This document shows positions 19,168 through 28,340 of a stretch of DNA of 64,000 bases, one piece after another (positions within the stretch are counted from its first letter, which is position 1; every line of letters starts with the position of its first letter). The position numbers and the translations under genes are program-made. Origin of the DNA: Sphingomonas sp. CROZ-RG-20F-R02-07 (GTDB lineage Bacteria > Pseudomonadota > Alphaproteobacteria > Sphingomonadales > Sphingomonadaceae); contig NZ_JAKNQJ010000007.1 in the NCBI RefSeq assembly GCF_022662335.1, forward strand, positions 117,635 to 181,634, in the 5' to 3' direction. A model generated the notes under the pieces. That model saw only the letters and a list, made by a program, of their open reading frames with translations. It had not been told where the DNA came from and ran no database searches.

Positions 19168-20394
19168 ATGCCGACGATCAAGATTACGAAGAGAGCAGTC
19201 GAGGCGCTCGCTGCGCAAGAAAAGCTGATCATCTTCTGGGATCAGGATCTCTCCGGGTTCGGAGTCAAGGTCACGCCCGCTGGCGGGAAGACCTACATCG
19301 TACAATATCGAATGGGCGGCCGCGGGTCGGCCACACGAAGATACACCATCGGGCCAGACGGCACGTGGACCGCAACGCTAGCTCGCGCTGAAGCAGAGAG
19401 ATTGCTTCGCATGGCCGCCAGCGGTGTGGACCCTCAGGCGGCGGCTAAAGAGCGAGAACACGCCGAGCGAGAACTCGCTTTTGGACCTTATTCAGAGCGC
19501 TTCCTTGCCGACTATGGAAAGCGTAACTGGCGCCAGCGCACCTATACCTCAGCGGAGAGCAACATGCGGCGCTGGGTCATTCCATTTCTTAGCCGTAAGG
19601 CACTTCCTGCCATTACGAAGCGAGACTTGATCGAATTGCTTGATCGCGTCCCGGCAACGAACCCAGCGCTGCCACGTAATCTTTTTGCGCTTTTGCGCAA
19701 GCTGTTCAATTGGGCCACTGAGCGAGGAGATCTTGAACGCTCACCGATGGACACGATGAAGCCACCTGCGCCCGTCGGAGCCCGCGACCGCGTTCTAAAA
19801 GATGAAGAACTAGTCGTTGTGGCCGCGTGCGCTGAAGCGGTGGGCGACGTATTTGGCGCGATGATTCGCCTGCTCATCGTCACGGGACAGCGGCGGGAAG
19901 AGGTTGCGGGCATGACGTGGGGCGAGTTGGACCGACGTCTGATGGAGTGGTCAATCCCGGCAGCACGAGCAAAAAATGGCGTTCCAAGTACTGTACCGCT
20001 GTCTGACATCGCACGAGGAGAGCTCGACGGTCTCGCTGGCAGCACAAGATGGCCGAGAGCGGGCTATGTTCTGACCACGAACGGGAAGACGTCGATTTCT
20101 GGATTCTCTAAGGTAAAACTTCGACTGGATAAAATTATTGGCCGCGTTTTAAAGCGTGAAATTGATCCTTGGCGCTTTCACGACCTGCGCAGAACCTTTG
20201 CTACAAATATGCAGCGACTGGGTGTGCGCTTCGAGGTGACAGAGGCGCTGCTAAACCATAGTAGCGGCGCGCGCAGCGGTGTCGCCGGCGTTTATCAACG
20301 ACATGTCTGGAAGGAAGAGAAGAAGGAAGCCATCCGTTTATGGAACGATCGTCTTCGAACAATGATATTCGAATGGGAATCGTCAGAAAGGTAA
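19168..20394 (+). CDS. Tyrosine recombinase / integrase (tRNA-type)
   Basis: A 408-residue integrase of the P4-like type. The N-terminal arm-binding domain (DQDLSGFGVKVTPAGGKTYIV, about residues 25-45) is followed by a core-binding domain and the catalytic domain. Catalytic residues are seen in TGQRREEV (first Arg), FHDLRRT (His and Arg box), LLNHSSGARSG and the nucleophile in GVYQRH. It inserts or excises the mobile element and sits next to the tRNA fragment it would use. Length and motifs look intact. Confidence 0.93.
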   Translation: MPTIKITKRAVEALAAQEKLIIFWDQDLSGFGVKVTPAGGKTYIVQYRMGGRGSATRRYTIGPDGTWTATLARAEAERLLRMAASGVDPQAAAKEREHAERELAFGPYSERFLADYGKRNWRQRTYTSAESNMRRWVIPFLSRKALPAITKRDLIELLDRVPATNPALPRNLFALLRKLFNWATERGDLERSPMDTMKPPAPVGARDRVLKDEELVVVAACAEAVGDVFGAMIRLLIVTGQRREEVAGMTWGELDRRLMEWSIPAARAKNGVPSTVPLSDIARGELDGLAGSTRWPRAGYVLTTNGKTSISGFSKVKLRLDKIIGRVLKREIDPWRFHDLRRTFATNMQRLGVRFEVTEALLNHSSGARSGVAGVYQRHVWKEEKKEAIRLWNDRLRTMIFEWESSER

Positions 20395-20430
20395 TACATA
20401 GTAAGATTACCGACGCTAAGTCTTTCTTGA

Positions 20431-20988
20431 GAGTTATCTGGTCTACGCAGGAAGCCTGCTGAAGACGCCGGTATCTACGCTGATGTGCCTGCTTTCGTTG
20501 CAAGCCTGGCCGCGGCGTCTACAACCGTCGGTCGGGCCGCGCTGCTGCTCACAATTTCAACCGGGGCAAGGTCTGGGGAGACCCGGAATGCGCGTTGGTG
20601 TCACATCGACCTACAGCCACGCTTGTGGCATAGGCCGGCAGAACTTATGAAGATGCGCAGGCCCCAAACCTTAACGTTAAATGGTGTTGCTGTTGCGATT
20701 CTTGCGCGCGTGCTACCCCTGAAAGGGGCTGATGACGATCTCATCTTCCCTAGGGCCAAGGGCAAGCCGTTATTAGACATGACGCTCTCCAAAATTATGC
20801 GAGATGTTAAGCTGGACGCCACCGTCCATGGCTTTCGTAGCCCTTCCGCGAGTGGGTTGCCGAATGGATGCGGTAGCGGAAGCGGAAGCGTCGTTGGCTC
20901 ATGGTGACCCTGACAAGGTGCAAGCGGCGTACGAACGGACCGATTCCCTGGTGTGCGGCGTAAGCTGCTGGCCGCGTGGGATGGTTGA
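20431..20988 (+). pseudogene. Frameshifted remnant of a second P4-type integrase
   Basis: The catalytic half of an integrase can be followed across three frames: ALLLTISTGARSGETRNARW and DDDLIFPRAKGKPL up to TVHGFRS, then FREWVAEWM in the next frame, then SLAHGDPDKVQAAYERTDSL with the catalytic Tyr, then RRKLLAAWDG and a stop at 20986-20988. The N-terminal domains are absent. It is not a functional gene. It shows that an older element was present here, or that two elements were inserted in tandem. Confidence 0.85.
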
Positions 20989-21029
20989 ATCGCGTCAGAA
21001 AATCCAACAACGAGGCGAGGAGCTACAGA

Positions 21030-21698
21030 ATGACGAACGATGCGATAGAAGTAGCATCTGAATGGATATCGGCGAAAGATGCGCTAGCGAATCTTTCAAT
21101 CGGTGGCCGAAATCCTGTTGAGGCTCAGGCTATGTTGGCGGAATATCTTCGAGCCGGTCATCTCAAGGCCCGCGCTGAAGCAGTTTGGATATCAACCGAA
21201 GCTAACTTGGGAAAAGCGTGGAAATCTGACCTTGTGTCACCCGAAGTTGAACGCAATATTGACGTTCCAGTCCGATATTGGCGAACAGACAAGCACGCAT
21301 TAACTGACAGAGCTCGCTGGCGTTGGCCATTTAACAAATTTTTCTACACCTTGGGGACTAATCCGATAAAAAGGCGGATGTTTAAGGGTGTAACGTTTTC
21401 CCATAATTCTCTTGCTGCCCTTCAGCCCGACCACTTCCGTTCTTCAAAAAAGAAGAAGTCTGGCAGAAGTCTCGATGTAGAGGCTCGCGACGCCGGTTGG
21501 ATGGAAATTGTCAGAATTTCTCAAGAAGGCCGCCTTAACTCCGATCAATATAAGACCAGAAAAAGCCTTATAGAAGAGCTTTATCATAGGCTCCAGCTTC
21601 CTGACGAGACCCTTCGTCTAGGCGAGGGTCAAATAGGTGAGATTGCGAGTATGGTTGTGAAGGTCCTCAAACCGCAACACCTTGCCGATCCCGAATGA
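21030..21698 (+). CDS. Hypothetical protein of the mobile element, 222 residues
   Basis: A soluble protein with lower GC and less biased codons than the chromosome. It starts MTNDAIEVASEWISAKDALANL, which resembles a helix-turn-helix or winged-helix beginning, and has a Lys-rich stretch (SSKKKKSGRS) at about residue 140. The ATG has GGCGAGGAG upstream. It probably starts an operon-like run with the small HTH gene. Function unknown. Confidence 0.7.
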   Translation: MTNDAIEVASEWISAKDALANLSIGGRNPVEAQAMLAEYLRAGHLKARAEAVWISTEANLGKAWKSDLVSPEVERNIDVPVRYWRTDKHALTDRARWRWPFNKFFYTLGTNPIKRRMFKGVTFSHNSLAALQPDHFRSSKKKKSGRSLDVEARDAGWMEIVRISQEGRLNSDQYKTRKSLIEELYHRLQLPDETLRLGEGQIGEIASMVVKVLKPQHLADPE

Positions 21699-21855
21699 TT
21701 GTCGAGCACATCCCGAACCATTTCCGAATTTTTACGGTGCACGGTGGCGGCGTGTCTTGATTTCCGAACCATTACCGAATGGCTTCTCGCTAGCAACTCA
21801 GCGAATGTCCCTCTCGTTCGCAGAGCATTTCGCTTGACGAATGAGGAGACAACAA

Positions 21856-22038
21856 ATGGCGCCCATCACCGTTACAGTTAACGGGTTGGCTGATATGCTT
21901 ATTATCTGCAAGACTAAGCTTTATCGGCTTCATAATCAGGGATCGACTCGTTCATTTATGTTGGTTAATCGCCGCTTCGTGTTAATTGAAGACATCGACA
22001 AACTCGTCCATCGTGCCATCGAAGTGGAGGCATTTTAA
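21856..22038 (+). CDS. Small AlpA/excisionase-like DNA-binding protein
   Basis: A 60-residue protein, VNGLADMLIICKTKLYRLHNQGSTRSFMLVNRRFVLIEDIDKLV, with the arrangement of AlpA/Xis MerR-like winged helices: an N-terminal helix pair and then the RRFVLIEDIDKL end. Such proteins direct excision or regulate the integrase. The ATG at 21856 has AGGAG eight bases upstream. The stop TAA overlaps the next ATG (TAATG), so it is coupled to the 277-residue gene. Confidence 0.75.
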   Translation: MAPITVTVNGLADMLIICKTKLYRLHNQGSTRSFMLVNRRFVLIEDIDKLVHRAIEVEAF

Positions 22039-22871
22039 TGCCGCATCGCAAAAAATCTAGCGCCTTGAAAACGGCATACGAGAATGACGACTTTTTCTTA
22101 ACGTTGATCGATCAATTAACGAATGGGGCAGAAGATCCTGGTTTGGCTTATTTATCCTTCGCAGATAAAGGAGCTTCCGCTCAAATGGCCACTGAAATCG
22201 AGCGTCGCATCCTTTTGGGAGTTGAATCCAAAGCGATCGGTGGCATTGGCGTGACTTACCGTATTGCAGCCATGAACTTCGACACAACGGAATTTGTCGT
22301 AGACACGTCCGTGATGCGGAAAGAAGCCGGTCGGCGCAAGAAGGACGTCCCGAACTCGATCAATCGGGCGGTCATCCGGCCGACGATGGTGCATGGCACA
22401 CTAACCCTCCAGGTTGTGACGGCATCTCTGATCCTCAGTCGCGAGGGTTTAGACGCGCCGAGTCTCACCAACGAGTCGGCATCGCAATCGTTGGCATTGC
22501 CTTTCGATGAGTGGACAGGCGATCCCAACGAAGTGGCGATCTCCCGCATCGTCGGCCGCTTTAAGTCGGCCGCCGGGGACATTCGGCGGGCAGCAAGCCT
22601 TGCAGCACAAACGGCGGACAAGAAGGCTTGGGCTCAGCTTCGGGACGAGGCACATATCAAGCTGTTTCAGGTCGACATGCTGATGCCGGTCAAAAAAGTC
22701 ATTGTTGCGTTTGGGTTTGGGAAAGAAATTTTTCAGCACGCGCTAACCGGACCGGAAGCGCACAGCAAACGTCTGGGAAAAGACGGCCTAGCTCGCGATG
22801 TATTATTACATCGCATGTGGAGACACGCGCTAACTACGCAGTGCGCAGTTCCACCGTTGATCAAGCTATAA
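22038..22871 (+). CDS. Hypothetical protein of the mobile element, 277 residues
   Basis: A soluble protein whose start overlaps the stop of the AlpA-like gene. It has a long mixed alpha/beta N-terminal half (RIAAMNFDTTEFVVDTSVMRKE, about residues 76-97), and an Ala-rich helical segment (FKSAAGDIRRAASLAAQTADKKAW) near residue 180. No motif known to me is present. Codon use is less GC-rich than the chromosome. Confidence 0.7.
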   Translation: MPHRKKSSALKTAYENDDFFLTLIDQLTNGAEDPGLAYLSFADKGASAQMATEIERRILLGVESKAIGGIGVTYRIAAMNFDTTEFVVDTSVMRKEAGRRKKDVPNSINRAVIRPTMVHGTLTLQVVTASLILSREGLDAPSLTNESASQSLALPFDEWTGDPNEVAISRIVGRFKSAAGDIRRAASLAAQTADKKAWAQLRDEAHIKLFQVDMLMPVKKVIVAFGFGKEIFQHALTGPEAHSKRLGKDGLARDVLLHRMWRHALTTQCAVPPLIKL

Positions 22872-22884
22872 CCCGGTAAATACC

Positions 22885-23030
22885 TGGTGGCCATCAGGTT
22901 GTGAGAGCAGCTTGATGGCCATAGCCGTTTGACAGCTTATGCTAACAATTAGGCAAGGGTTGTCATAGCCCCCTTCTATCCCCGTATAGCCGCTATAAGG
23001 GTGTAACTAGGCCCCTTCTCGGTTATGCTT
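22885..23030. other. Intergenic hairpins before the replication-initiator candidate
   Basis: Two inverted repeats are visible. TGGCCATCA at 22888-22896 pairs with TGATGGCCA at 22913-22921, and TATAGC-C-GCTATA at 22985-22997 is a perfect palindrome. CCCCTTCT occurs twice, near 22970 and 23013. The first could be a terminator for the 277-residue gene. In front of a possible HUH initiator the group could also be an origin. Neither has been tested. Confidence 0.5.
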
Positions 23031-23049
23031 TTTCCTAGGCTTTGCTATT

Positions 23050-24207
23050 ATGAGAATGCGTCATCCATCTGAGAACACACCGTCTATCGTCTCACAACAA
23101 GGTCATCGCTTTGGTGCCGTAGATGCCACGTCTCGCTGGCTCGAACCCGCTCAACATTTTGCCCGCCTTGACGCGGATTATTCGAACTTATTACAAAAAG
23201 CCCTCGTACGTTCTGATGCACCGGTTGTAGAAAAAAAAGCAGTGCGCCAGATTTGTGGACTTACACGTCACCAGCGTTCCCATGGCAACCCAATGTCGCA
23301 TTTGCGCATGCGCCGCCGTGCCGGACTTCTACTATACCGCACGCTACGGCCAATATGGCTTGCGCATCCTGACCGCGTCTGGGCCTTCGGCACCTTCATT
23401 CCCGACGTTGGTAATTCCCTTGAATATGCGCCGCATGTCGAACTCTTTCGCGTTAAGCGCGATACCGGGAAAATGTTAGCTGCGGTGGGCATGCATGCCG
23501 TCGGCGTCACCGAACTGCAGTTGGGCCGATTCCCGGGCAAGGGAGCGGGCCGCACCGTCCAAGCCCACGTTCATACCCTTGGTTACTTCGACGATCCCGT
23601 AGCGACACTGAAGGGTGCCGAGGCTACCCTCGCCCGAGGATCTACATCCTCGAACTGGCTCGGCGCCAGCGTTGCCGACTTCCGACCGGTTACCAGCCTC
23701 TACGATCTCAAATATCGGTGCCGCTATATGTTCAAGGCACCCCTACAATCTCAATTTTTTGGCAACGATCGCGAAAAGCGCAGCGGGAAGTACACGAAAC
23801 ACACCGAAGCTCTCGATCCATCGGGCGCGCTGCTGCTCATGCAGATTTTGTCGCACATCACGTTGGGCAATGCGACCACGGCGCACGGCGATCTGGTCAA
23901 GCCGAAGGGCCTTTGGATTAGACAGGTTTCTTCATGGACGAAGGCGCACCCAGTGCGAAAAGATTTCGATTATCGACGCGCATTTCAGCGGGTGTGGGAA
24001 AATACCCGCACCAGGAAAAAGCGCGCGGAACCGGTCATCAGATTCGACGCCAAGGCGCCACTCGATCTGCAGTGGAACGCAGCCATGCAACCTCTTTTCT
24101 CTGAGGTAGCAGCCAGCCAAGCACGTCACGCTGCAGCGAGGGCTGCCGCGATTCTTGACCGAAAAATGCAATCGCCCACGAAAAGAACCGAACGCCGAAA
24201 TCTTTAA
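23050..24207 (+). CDS. Possible HUH-type replication initiator
   Basis: A 385-residue protein, basic and rich in Arg. Two motifs suggest the rolling-circle Rep/relaxase superfamily: H-V-H at residues 173-175 inside VQAHVHTLGYF, preceded by a GVTELQLG strand, and Y-D-L-K-Y at 218-222 followed by RCRYMFKAP. In Rep proteins these would bind the metal and cleave DNA. Other family marks were not clear, so the call is tentative. The hairpins upstream fit an origin. It closes the low-GC module. Confidence 0.5.
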   Translation: MRMRHPSENTPSIVSQQGHRFGAVDATSRWLEPAQHFARLDADYSNLLQKALVRSDAPVVEKKAVRQICGLTRHQRSHGNPMSHLRMRRRAGLLLYRTLRPIWLAHPDRVWAFGTFIPDVGNSLEYAPHVELFRVKRDTGKMLAAVGMHAVGVTELQLGRFPGKGAGRTVQAHVHTLGYFDDPVATLKGAEATLARGSTSSNWLGASVADFRPVTSLYDLKYRCRYMFKAPLQSQFFGNDREKRSGKYTKHTEALDPSGALLLMQILSHITLGNATTAHGDLVKPKGLWIRQVSSWTKAHPVRKDFDYRRAFQRVWENTRTRKKRAEPVIRFDAKAPLDLQWNAAMQPLFSEVAASQARHAAARAAAILDRKMQSPTKRTERRNL

Positions 24208-25198
24208 TCTTGCACCGCCGCGCCGCGTCCTTTTCGGTGGCGCGGCCCGTTCTCCGCCGAAGGCGTTGACGCCCTGTTTTACGATCGATGACGAGCTATG
24301 GTCGGATCGGCGGTCGCGAGGAGCCCATCGGAAATGTGATGAGCAGCGTTCGATGGCCGCGGGCGAGTAAGAACGTCACGGTCCAGGCGAATTACATTTC
24401 GGACTTGGCCCATTTCTCATGGATGCTCATAAGCCCGGATGACCCAATACCGGCCGTCCAACGCCCTCTGTACGCTTCCCGATTTCGGCCATCCGTCAAG
24501 CTGATACACGCGGCAGCAGGACGTTCGAATTGCCGGTCGAACCAAACAGTTATTCAAAGCTGCCGCTGATCGAGCACCTTCGAAGACTCCTTAGCTGGGA
24601 AGCGGCCCCGCCTTACGGTAGCTTTCGATCAGGGCATCAAAGACGGCCACGTCAGACCTGCTTCGTGCCAGGATCTGGGCGCCAGCGTGGCGATAGGCGT
24701 CGAAACGGGACCCCACCCTATCTCATTTCAACTCCTTCATTTTGCGAGAGACGTTCGCTCTAGAGGGGGACTCGATCGGCGCCGATCGGAGCCCCGTTCG
24801 AAACTAGAGTTTCTTCTCCAAAACAATCACTTGTGTTGTTGACAGGCGGGGTCCCGTTTCGACGCCTATCCACAGCGAGCGCGCCCGGGGGAAGCGACAG
24901 CCATGCGTCGGTGTAGTTGCCGGCATGGTCGACGCCCGGTGTGTCGACGAACGTGGGGCAGATCGCAGACATGCATGCGCGGATGTTTCGACAGTTCGCC
25001 GCGGGGCGCCGAGCTGAGCGTGTGCGAAGCAAATTGGGTATGTGATGTGATGCCATACGGCTGATCCATAGACGTAAAGACCCAGAAACGGTCATCCACC
25101 TGCTAAATCAGCTCCCCCGGAACCGGACACTTGTTAATCGATCCGGCCTCACGCGAAGCGTTGATGACGCTCCCCGAACATCATGGCACAACGCTCAG
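24208..25198. other. Gene-free stretch of about 1 kb
   Basis: Six-frame inspection shows only short frames with poor codon bias. The notable content is the inverted-repeat element at 24692-24870. The rest looks like decayed DNA at the end of the mobile region. Confidence 0.6.
24692..24870. repeat. 180-bp element with 26-bp inverted repeats
   Basis: 24692-24717 (GATAGGCGTCGAAACGGGAC then CCCACC) reappears inverted at 24845-24870 with one mismatch. The outward ends, TGTGGATAGGCG-like on the right side, resemble the terminal repeats of IS21-family elements. The 127 bases between contain no transposase, so it is either the joined ends of a deleted IS or a non-autonomous (MITE-like) copy. Confidence 0.75.
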
Positions 25199-25879
25199 AT
25201 GTGGAAGGTCGAACCTTCGTGGAAGAACGTCACCGACCGTCCGGTGCTACCGTGGCCGATTGTAGCGGGAGCGTTCCTGCATTTCGCGCTTCCGGCCTAC
25301 CTGCTCATCGGGCTCGCCTGCGGTGCGGTGGGGCTACTCGACGGACTGACCCCGCCTGATCTTGCCGCGTGGGCGCTGCCGTATAGCGTCCGGTTCGCCG
25401 TCGCTTACCTGATCCTGGCGGTGATCGCGACGGCCGCCGCCGCGGTGCTCGACCCACCGCTCCGCCGACGCCAACAACGGCGTGTCGGACGCGATCCCGG
25501 CGCCGCCGAGCGGCAATCGCAGCGCAACCTGGCGGGCGCGCTGACTGAGGGCCGGGCGCGGTTGGATCGTGACGCCGTGTCGGCGCTGGACGGTATCGCC
25601 GGCATAGCCTGGCAGCATGCGGAGCCGGCATTCCAGTCGATATCCGCCGACCTTGTCGAAGTTATCAGAACCTCGGTCGCCGCGATGGCCACGGCAACAC
25701 CGCAGCGTCGGCAAGAACTCGCGACCGTCACGACAGCAACGCTGACCCGCATCGCCGCCACCCTTCGCGACCTGCAAGAACAACGCGGCCGGCTTGACGA
25801 AGGCGACCTGCGCGTTGTCGCCCGCTACATCGACAGTCGCTATCCGCCATCCGATTACGCTAGCGACTCGGTCCAGTGA
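25199..25879 (+). CDS. Two-helix membrane protein, partner of the SPFH gene
   Basis: A 226-residue protein. Two hydrophobic segments lie at about residues 21-48 and 63-88, followed by a long cytoplasmic or periplasmic helical part with coiled-coil character to the C-terminus. It is 65 bases upstream of the SPFH gene on the same strand, so a joint role in a membrane scaffold is likely. No family recognised. Confidence 0.65.
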   Translation: MWKVEPSWKNVTDRPVLPWPIVAGAFLHFALPAYLLIGLACGAVGLLDGLTPPDLAAWALPYSVRFAVAYLILAVIATAAAAVLDPPLRRRQQRRVGRDPGAAERQSQRNLAGALTEGRARLDRDAVSALDGIAGIAWQHAEPAFQSISADLVEVIRTSVAAMATATPQRRQELATVTTATLTRIAATLRDLQEQRGRLDEGDLRVVARYIDSRYPPSDYASDSVQ

Positions 25880-25944
25880 GGCGTAAACAGATAAGGAACG
25901 CTCAGGGGGGCGTTCGTCTATAAGTCCCAAGGACACCTTTTCAC

Positions 25945-27969
25945 ATGACAAACCTTTACGTCCTCGGCGCAGTGCTCGCCGTGGCCCTCATTGTCGTCGT
26001 GCTTTTCATTGCTTCGCGCTGCGTTCGATACGTCGGCAACAACCGCGTGGCCATCGTCGAGAAGATGTGGAGCCGCAACGGCTCCATCGCCGGCGGCTTG
26101 ATCGCGCTTAACGACGAGGCGGGATACCAGCCAATCGTCCTTCGCGGCGGCTATCACTTCTTCATTCCCTTCCAGTATCGCGTGCACGCCCAGCCGTTGG
26201 TGACCATCCCGCAGGGGCAGATCGGCTACATCTTCGCCCGCGACGGTGCGCCGCTCGGCCCGACTCAGACGCTGGCTAGCAACGTGCGCACCGCCGACTT
26301 CCTCGACGTGCGTGCCTTTCTGTCGAACGGAGGTCAAAAAGGACCGCAGCGCACCATCCTGCGCGAGGGCACCTATGCCATCAACCTGGCCCAATTCGTC
26401 GTCATCACCCGCGAGCAAATCCATGGATTGATGCTGGAGGCGAACGACGGCCCGCTGTTCGCCGAGATGCAGAGCGTCATCGCACAGCGCGGCGGCTTCG
26501 ACGCAGTCGTCATCAAGGATGCGAACGACCAGATCGGCGTGGTGACGGTGCATGACGGCCCGGCGCTGACCGCCGATCAGATCATCGCGCCCGAGGTCGG
26601 CACCGACCAAAACGACATCTCAACTTTCCACAACAGCTTCCAGGACCCGGAGAAGTTCATCGCCGCCGGTGGGCGTCGCGGACGCCAGCTGCAGGTGCTG
26701 GTCGAGGGCAGCTACTTCATTAACCGCCTGTTCGCGACCGTCGAGATGGTCGCCAAGACGGTGATCGAGGTCGGCCATGTCGGCGTCGTCATCAGCTATA
26801 CGGGCGACAGCGGCGCTGACACGTCGGGCGAGGATTACCGCCATGGGGAGTTGGTTGCGCGGGGCACCCGCGGGGTGTGGAGCGATCCGCTGCTGCCCGG
26901 CAAATACGCGTTCAACACTTATGCCGGCAAGATCGTCGTCGTGCCGACCACCAACTTCATCCTGAAGTGGGACCAGGACACGACGGGCCAGCATAAGCTG
27001 GACGAGAACCTGTCTGAGGTATCGCTCATTACTCGCGACGCGTTCGAGCCGACGCTGCCGTTGTCAGTTGTCGTCCATATCGACTACCGGAAGGCGCCTC
27101 TCGTCATCCAGCGCTTCGGCGACATCAAGAAGCTGGTGGAGCAGACACTCGACCCGATGGTCTCGGCCTATTTCAAGAATGTCGCGCAGAAGAAGACGCT
27201 TATTGAACTGCTACAGGAACGCTCCGACATTCAAGAGCAGGCCGGCGAGCAGATGCGGGCGCGATTTACCGCCTATAATCTCGAACTGCAGGAAGTTCTG
27301 ATCGGCACGCCTCGCGCAGTGGGCGGCAACGACCAGATTGAGAAGGTGCTGCAGCAGCTGCGCGAGCGGCAGGTGGCCGAGGAACAGGTGACCACCTATG
27401 CCAAGCAGCGCATCGCCGCCGAGGGTGAGAAGGAGCTGCTGGAGTCGCGGGCACGCGCACACCAGCAGACCTCGATCACCGAGTCCGAGCTGTCGATCAC
27501 GGTGCAGGAGAACCAGGGCAAGGCAGCGTTGAAGCGCGCGACCCAGGATGCCGAGCAGACCCGTACCCTGGCCAAGGCGGAGTCTGACCGCATCCGCATC
27601 ATCGGCGAGGGCGAAGCCGCGAAGGTCGTCGCACTGGCGGGCGCGGAGGCCGATCGCATCACCAAGACCGGTCTTGCCACGGCCGAGACGATCGAGAAGC
27701 AGGCCGCGGCGTCGGGCGGTGCGCAATATCAGCTGACACGCCAGGTGATCGAGCGGCTGGCCGAGGCGCTGGAGAAGTCGGGCGTCGACATCGTACCACG
27801 GGTGCAGATCAACAGCGGATCGGTCGCAGCCGGAGAAGGCGGTGGCGGCTCGCTGCAGGCGCTGATTGGGATGCTGCTGTCGGAAAAGGGCATGGCGATG
27901 CTGAACAGTCCGACGGCCGCCAACGACAAGGCGGGCTTGCCCAACCACTCGGGCATTGCCGCCGAGTGA
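25945..27969 (+). CDS. SPFH/Band 7 (flotillin-like) membrane scaffold protein
   Basis: A 674-residue protein. A single N-terminal membrane helix (about residues 6-26) is followed by a Band 7 domain (VRYVGNNRVAIVEKM... to VVIEVGHVGVVISY) and a long Ala/Glu/Gln-rich coiled coil (AEGEKELLESRARAHQQ). Flotillin-like proteins organise membrane patches. The length is above the usual 300-500 residues. A hairpin downstream (27989-28018) may end the transcript shared with the small membrane-protein gene upstream. Confidence 0.85.
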   Translation: MTNLYVLGAVLAVALIVVVLFIASRCVRYVGNNRVAIVEKMWSRNGSIAGGLIALNDEAGYQPIVLRGGYHFFIPFQYRVHAQPLVTIPQGQIGYIFARDGAPLGPTQTLASNVRTADFLDVRAFLSNGGQKGPQRTILREGTYAINLAQFVVITREQIHGLMLEANDGPLFAEMQSVIAQRGGFDAVVIKDANDQIGVVTVHDGPALTADQIIAPEVGTDQNDISTFHNSFQDPEKFIAAGGRRGRQLQVLVEGSYFINRLFATVEMVAKTVIEVGHVGVVISYTGDSGADTSGEDYRHGELVARGTRGVWSDPLLPGKYAFNTYAGKIVVVPTTNFILKWDQDTTGQHKLDENLSEVSLITRDAFEPTLPLSVVVHIDYRKAPLVIQRFGDIKKLVEQTLDPMVSAYFKNVAQKKTLIELLQERSDIQEQAGEQMRARFTAYNLELQEVLIGTPRAVGGNDQIEKVLQQLRERQVAEEQVTTYAKQRIAAEGEKELLESRARAHQQTSITESELSITVQENQGKAALKRATQDAEQTRTLAKAESDRIRIIGEGEAAKVVALAGAEADRITKTGLATAETIEKQAAASGGAQYQLTRQVIERLAEALEKSGVDIVPRVQINSGSVAAGEGGGGSLQALIGMLLSEKGMAMLNSPTAANDKAGLPNHSGIAAE

Positions 27970-27988
27970 GGGGATAGCGAGCGGCGGT

Positions 27989-28018
27989 GCTGTGGAGGCC
28001 GAGCCCGACCTCCACAGC
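27989..28018 (+). terminator. Possible transcription terminator
   Basis: A 10-base perfect stem (GCTGTGGAGG with CCTCCACAGC) encloses a 10-base loop, 20 bases after the SPFH stop. No T-run follows, so it may act with Rho or be only a hairpin. Confidence 0.45.
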
Positions 28019-28340
28019 CTCCTGCAACGAAAACTTGCACCCCGTCGGCCTGCACGCACCGCCCTTTGCTTTCAGCGATGCGACACTGCTGAATTCGAGG
28101 AATTGACCCAGAAGCCGCCATTCGCGTGCTGATTTCCGTTTCCCAACTCCGGCCGCTTGTTCATGTCGGCGGTTCAGCTTCGCCGTTCCCATATTTCCGA
28201 CGTTTCGTCAGCTGCGAGGTTCAGTCTTCCTGAACGGAAAGGTAGCCTGACCCGCTCTTGGCCGTTCACGGCAAGGTCTCAGCCGCCGAACTTCGGATAT
28301 CCGTTCAGATAGGGGATCCGCCGCCTGCTGCCCCGTGCGG
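28019..28340. other. Gene-free stretch
   Basis: About 320 bases between the convergent SPFH and FAD monooxygenase genes. No credible gene or site was seen beyond the hairpin at its left edge. Confidence 0.5.

Noticed and set aside
19168..24207. Prophage
   Set aside because: No capsid, tail, terminase, portal or lysis gene; only integrase, small regulators and a possible replication gene were found.
24208..25198. Genes in the short frames on either strand
   Set aside because: No credible start, no codon bias and frames that run through the inverted repeats.
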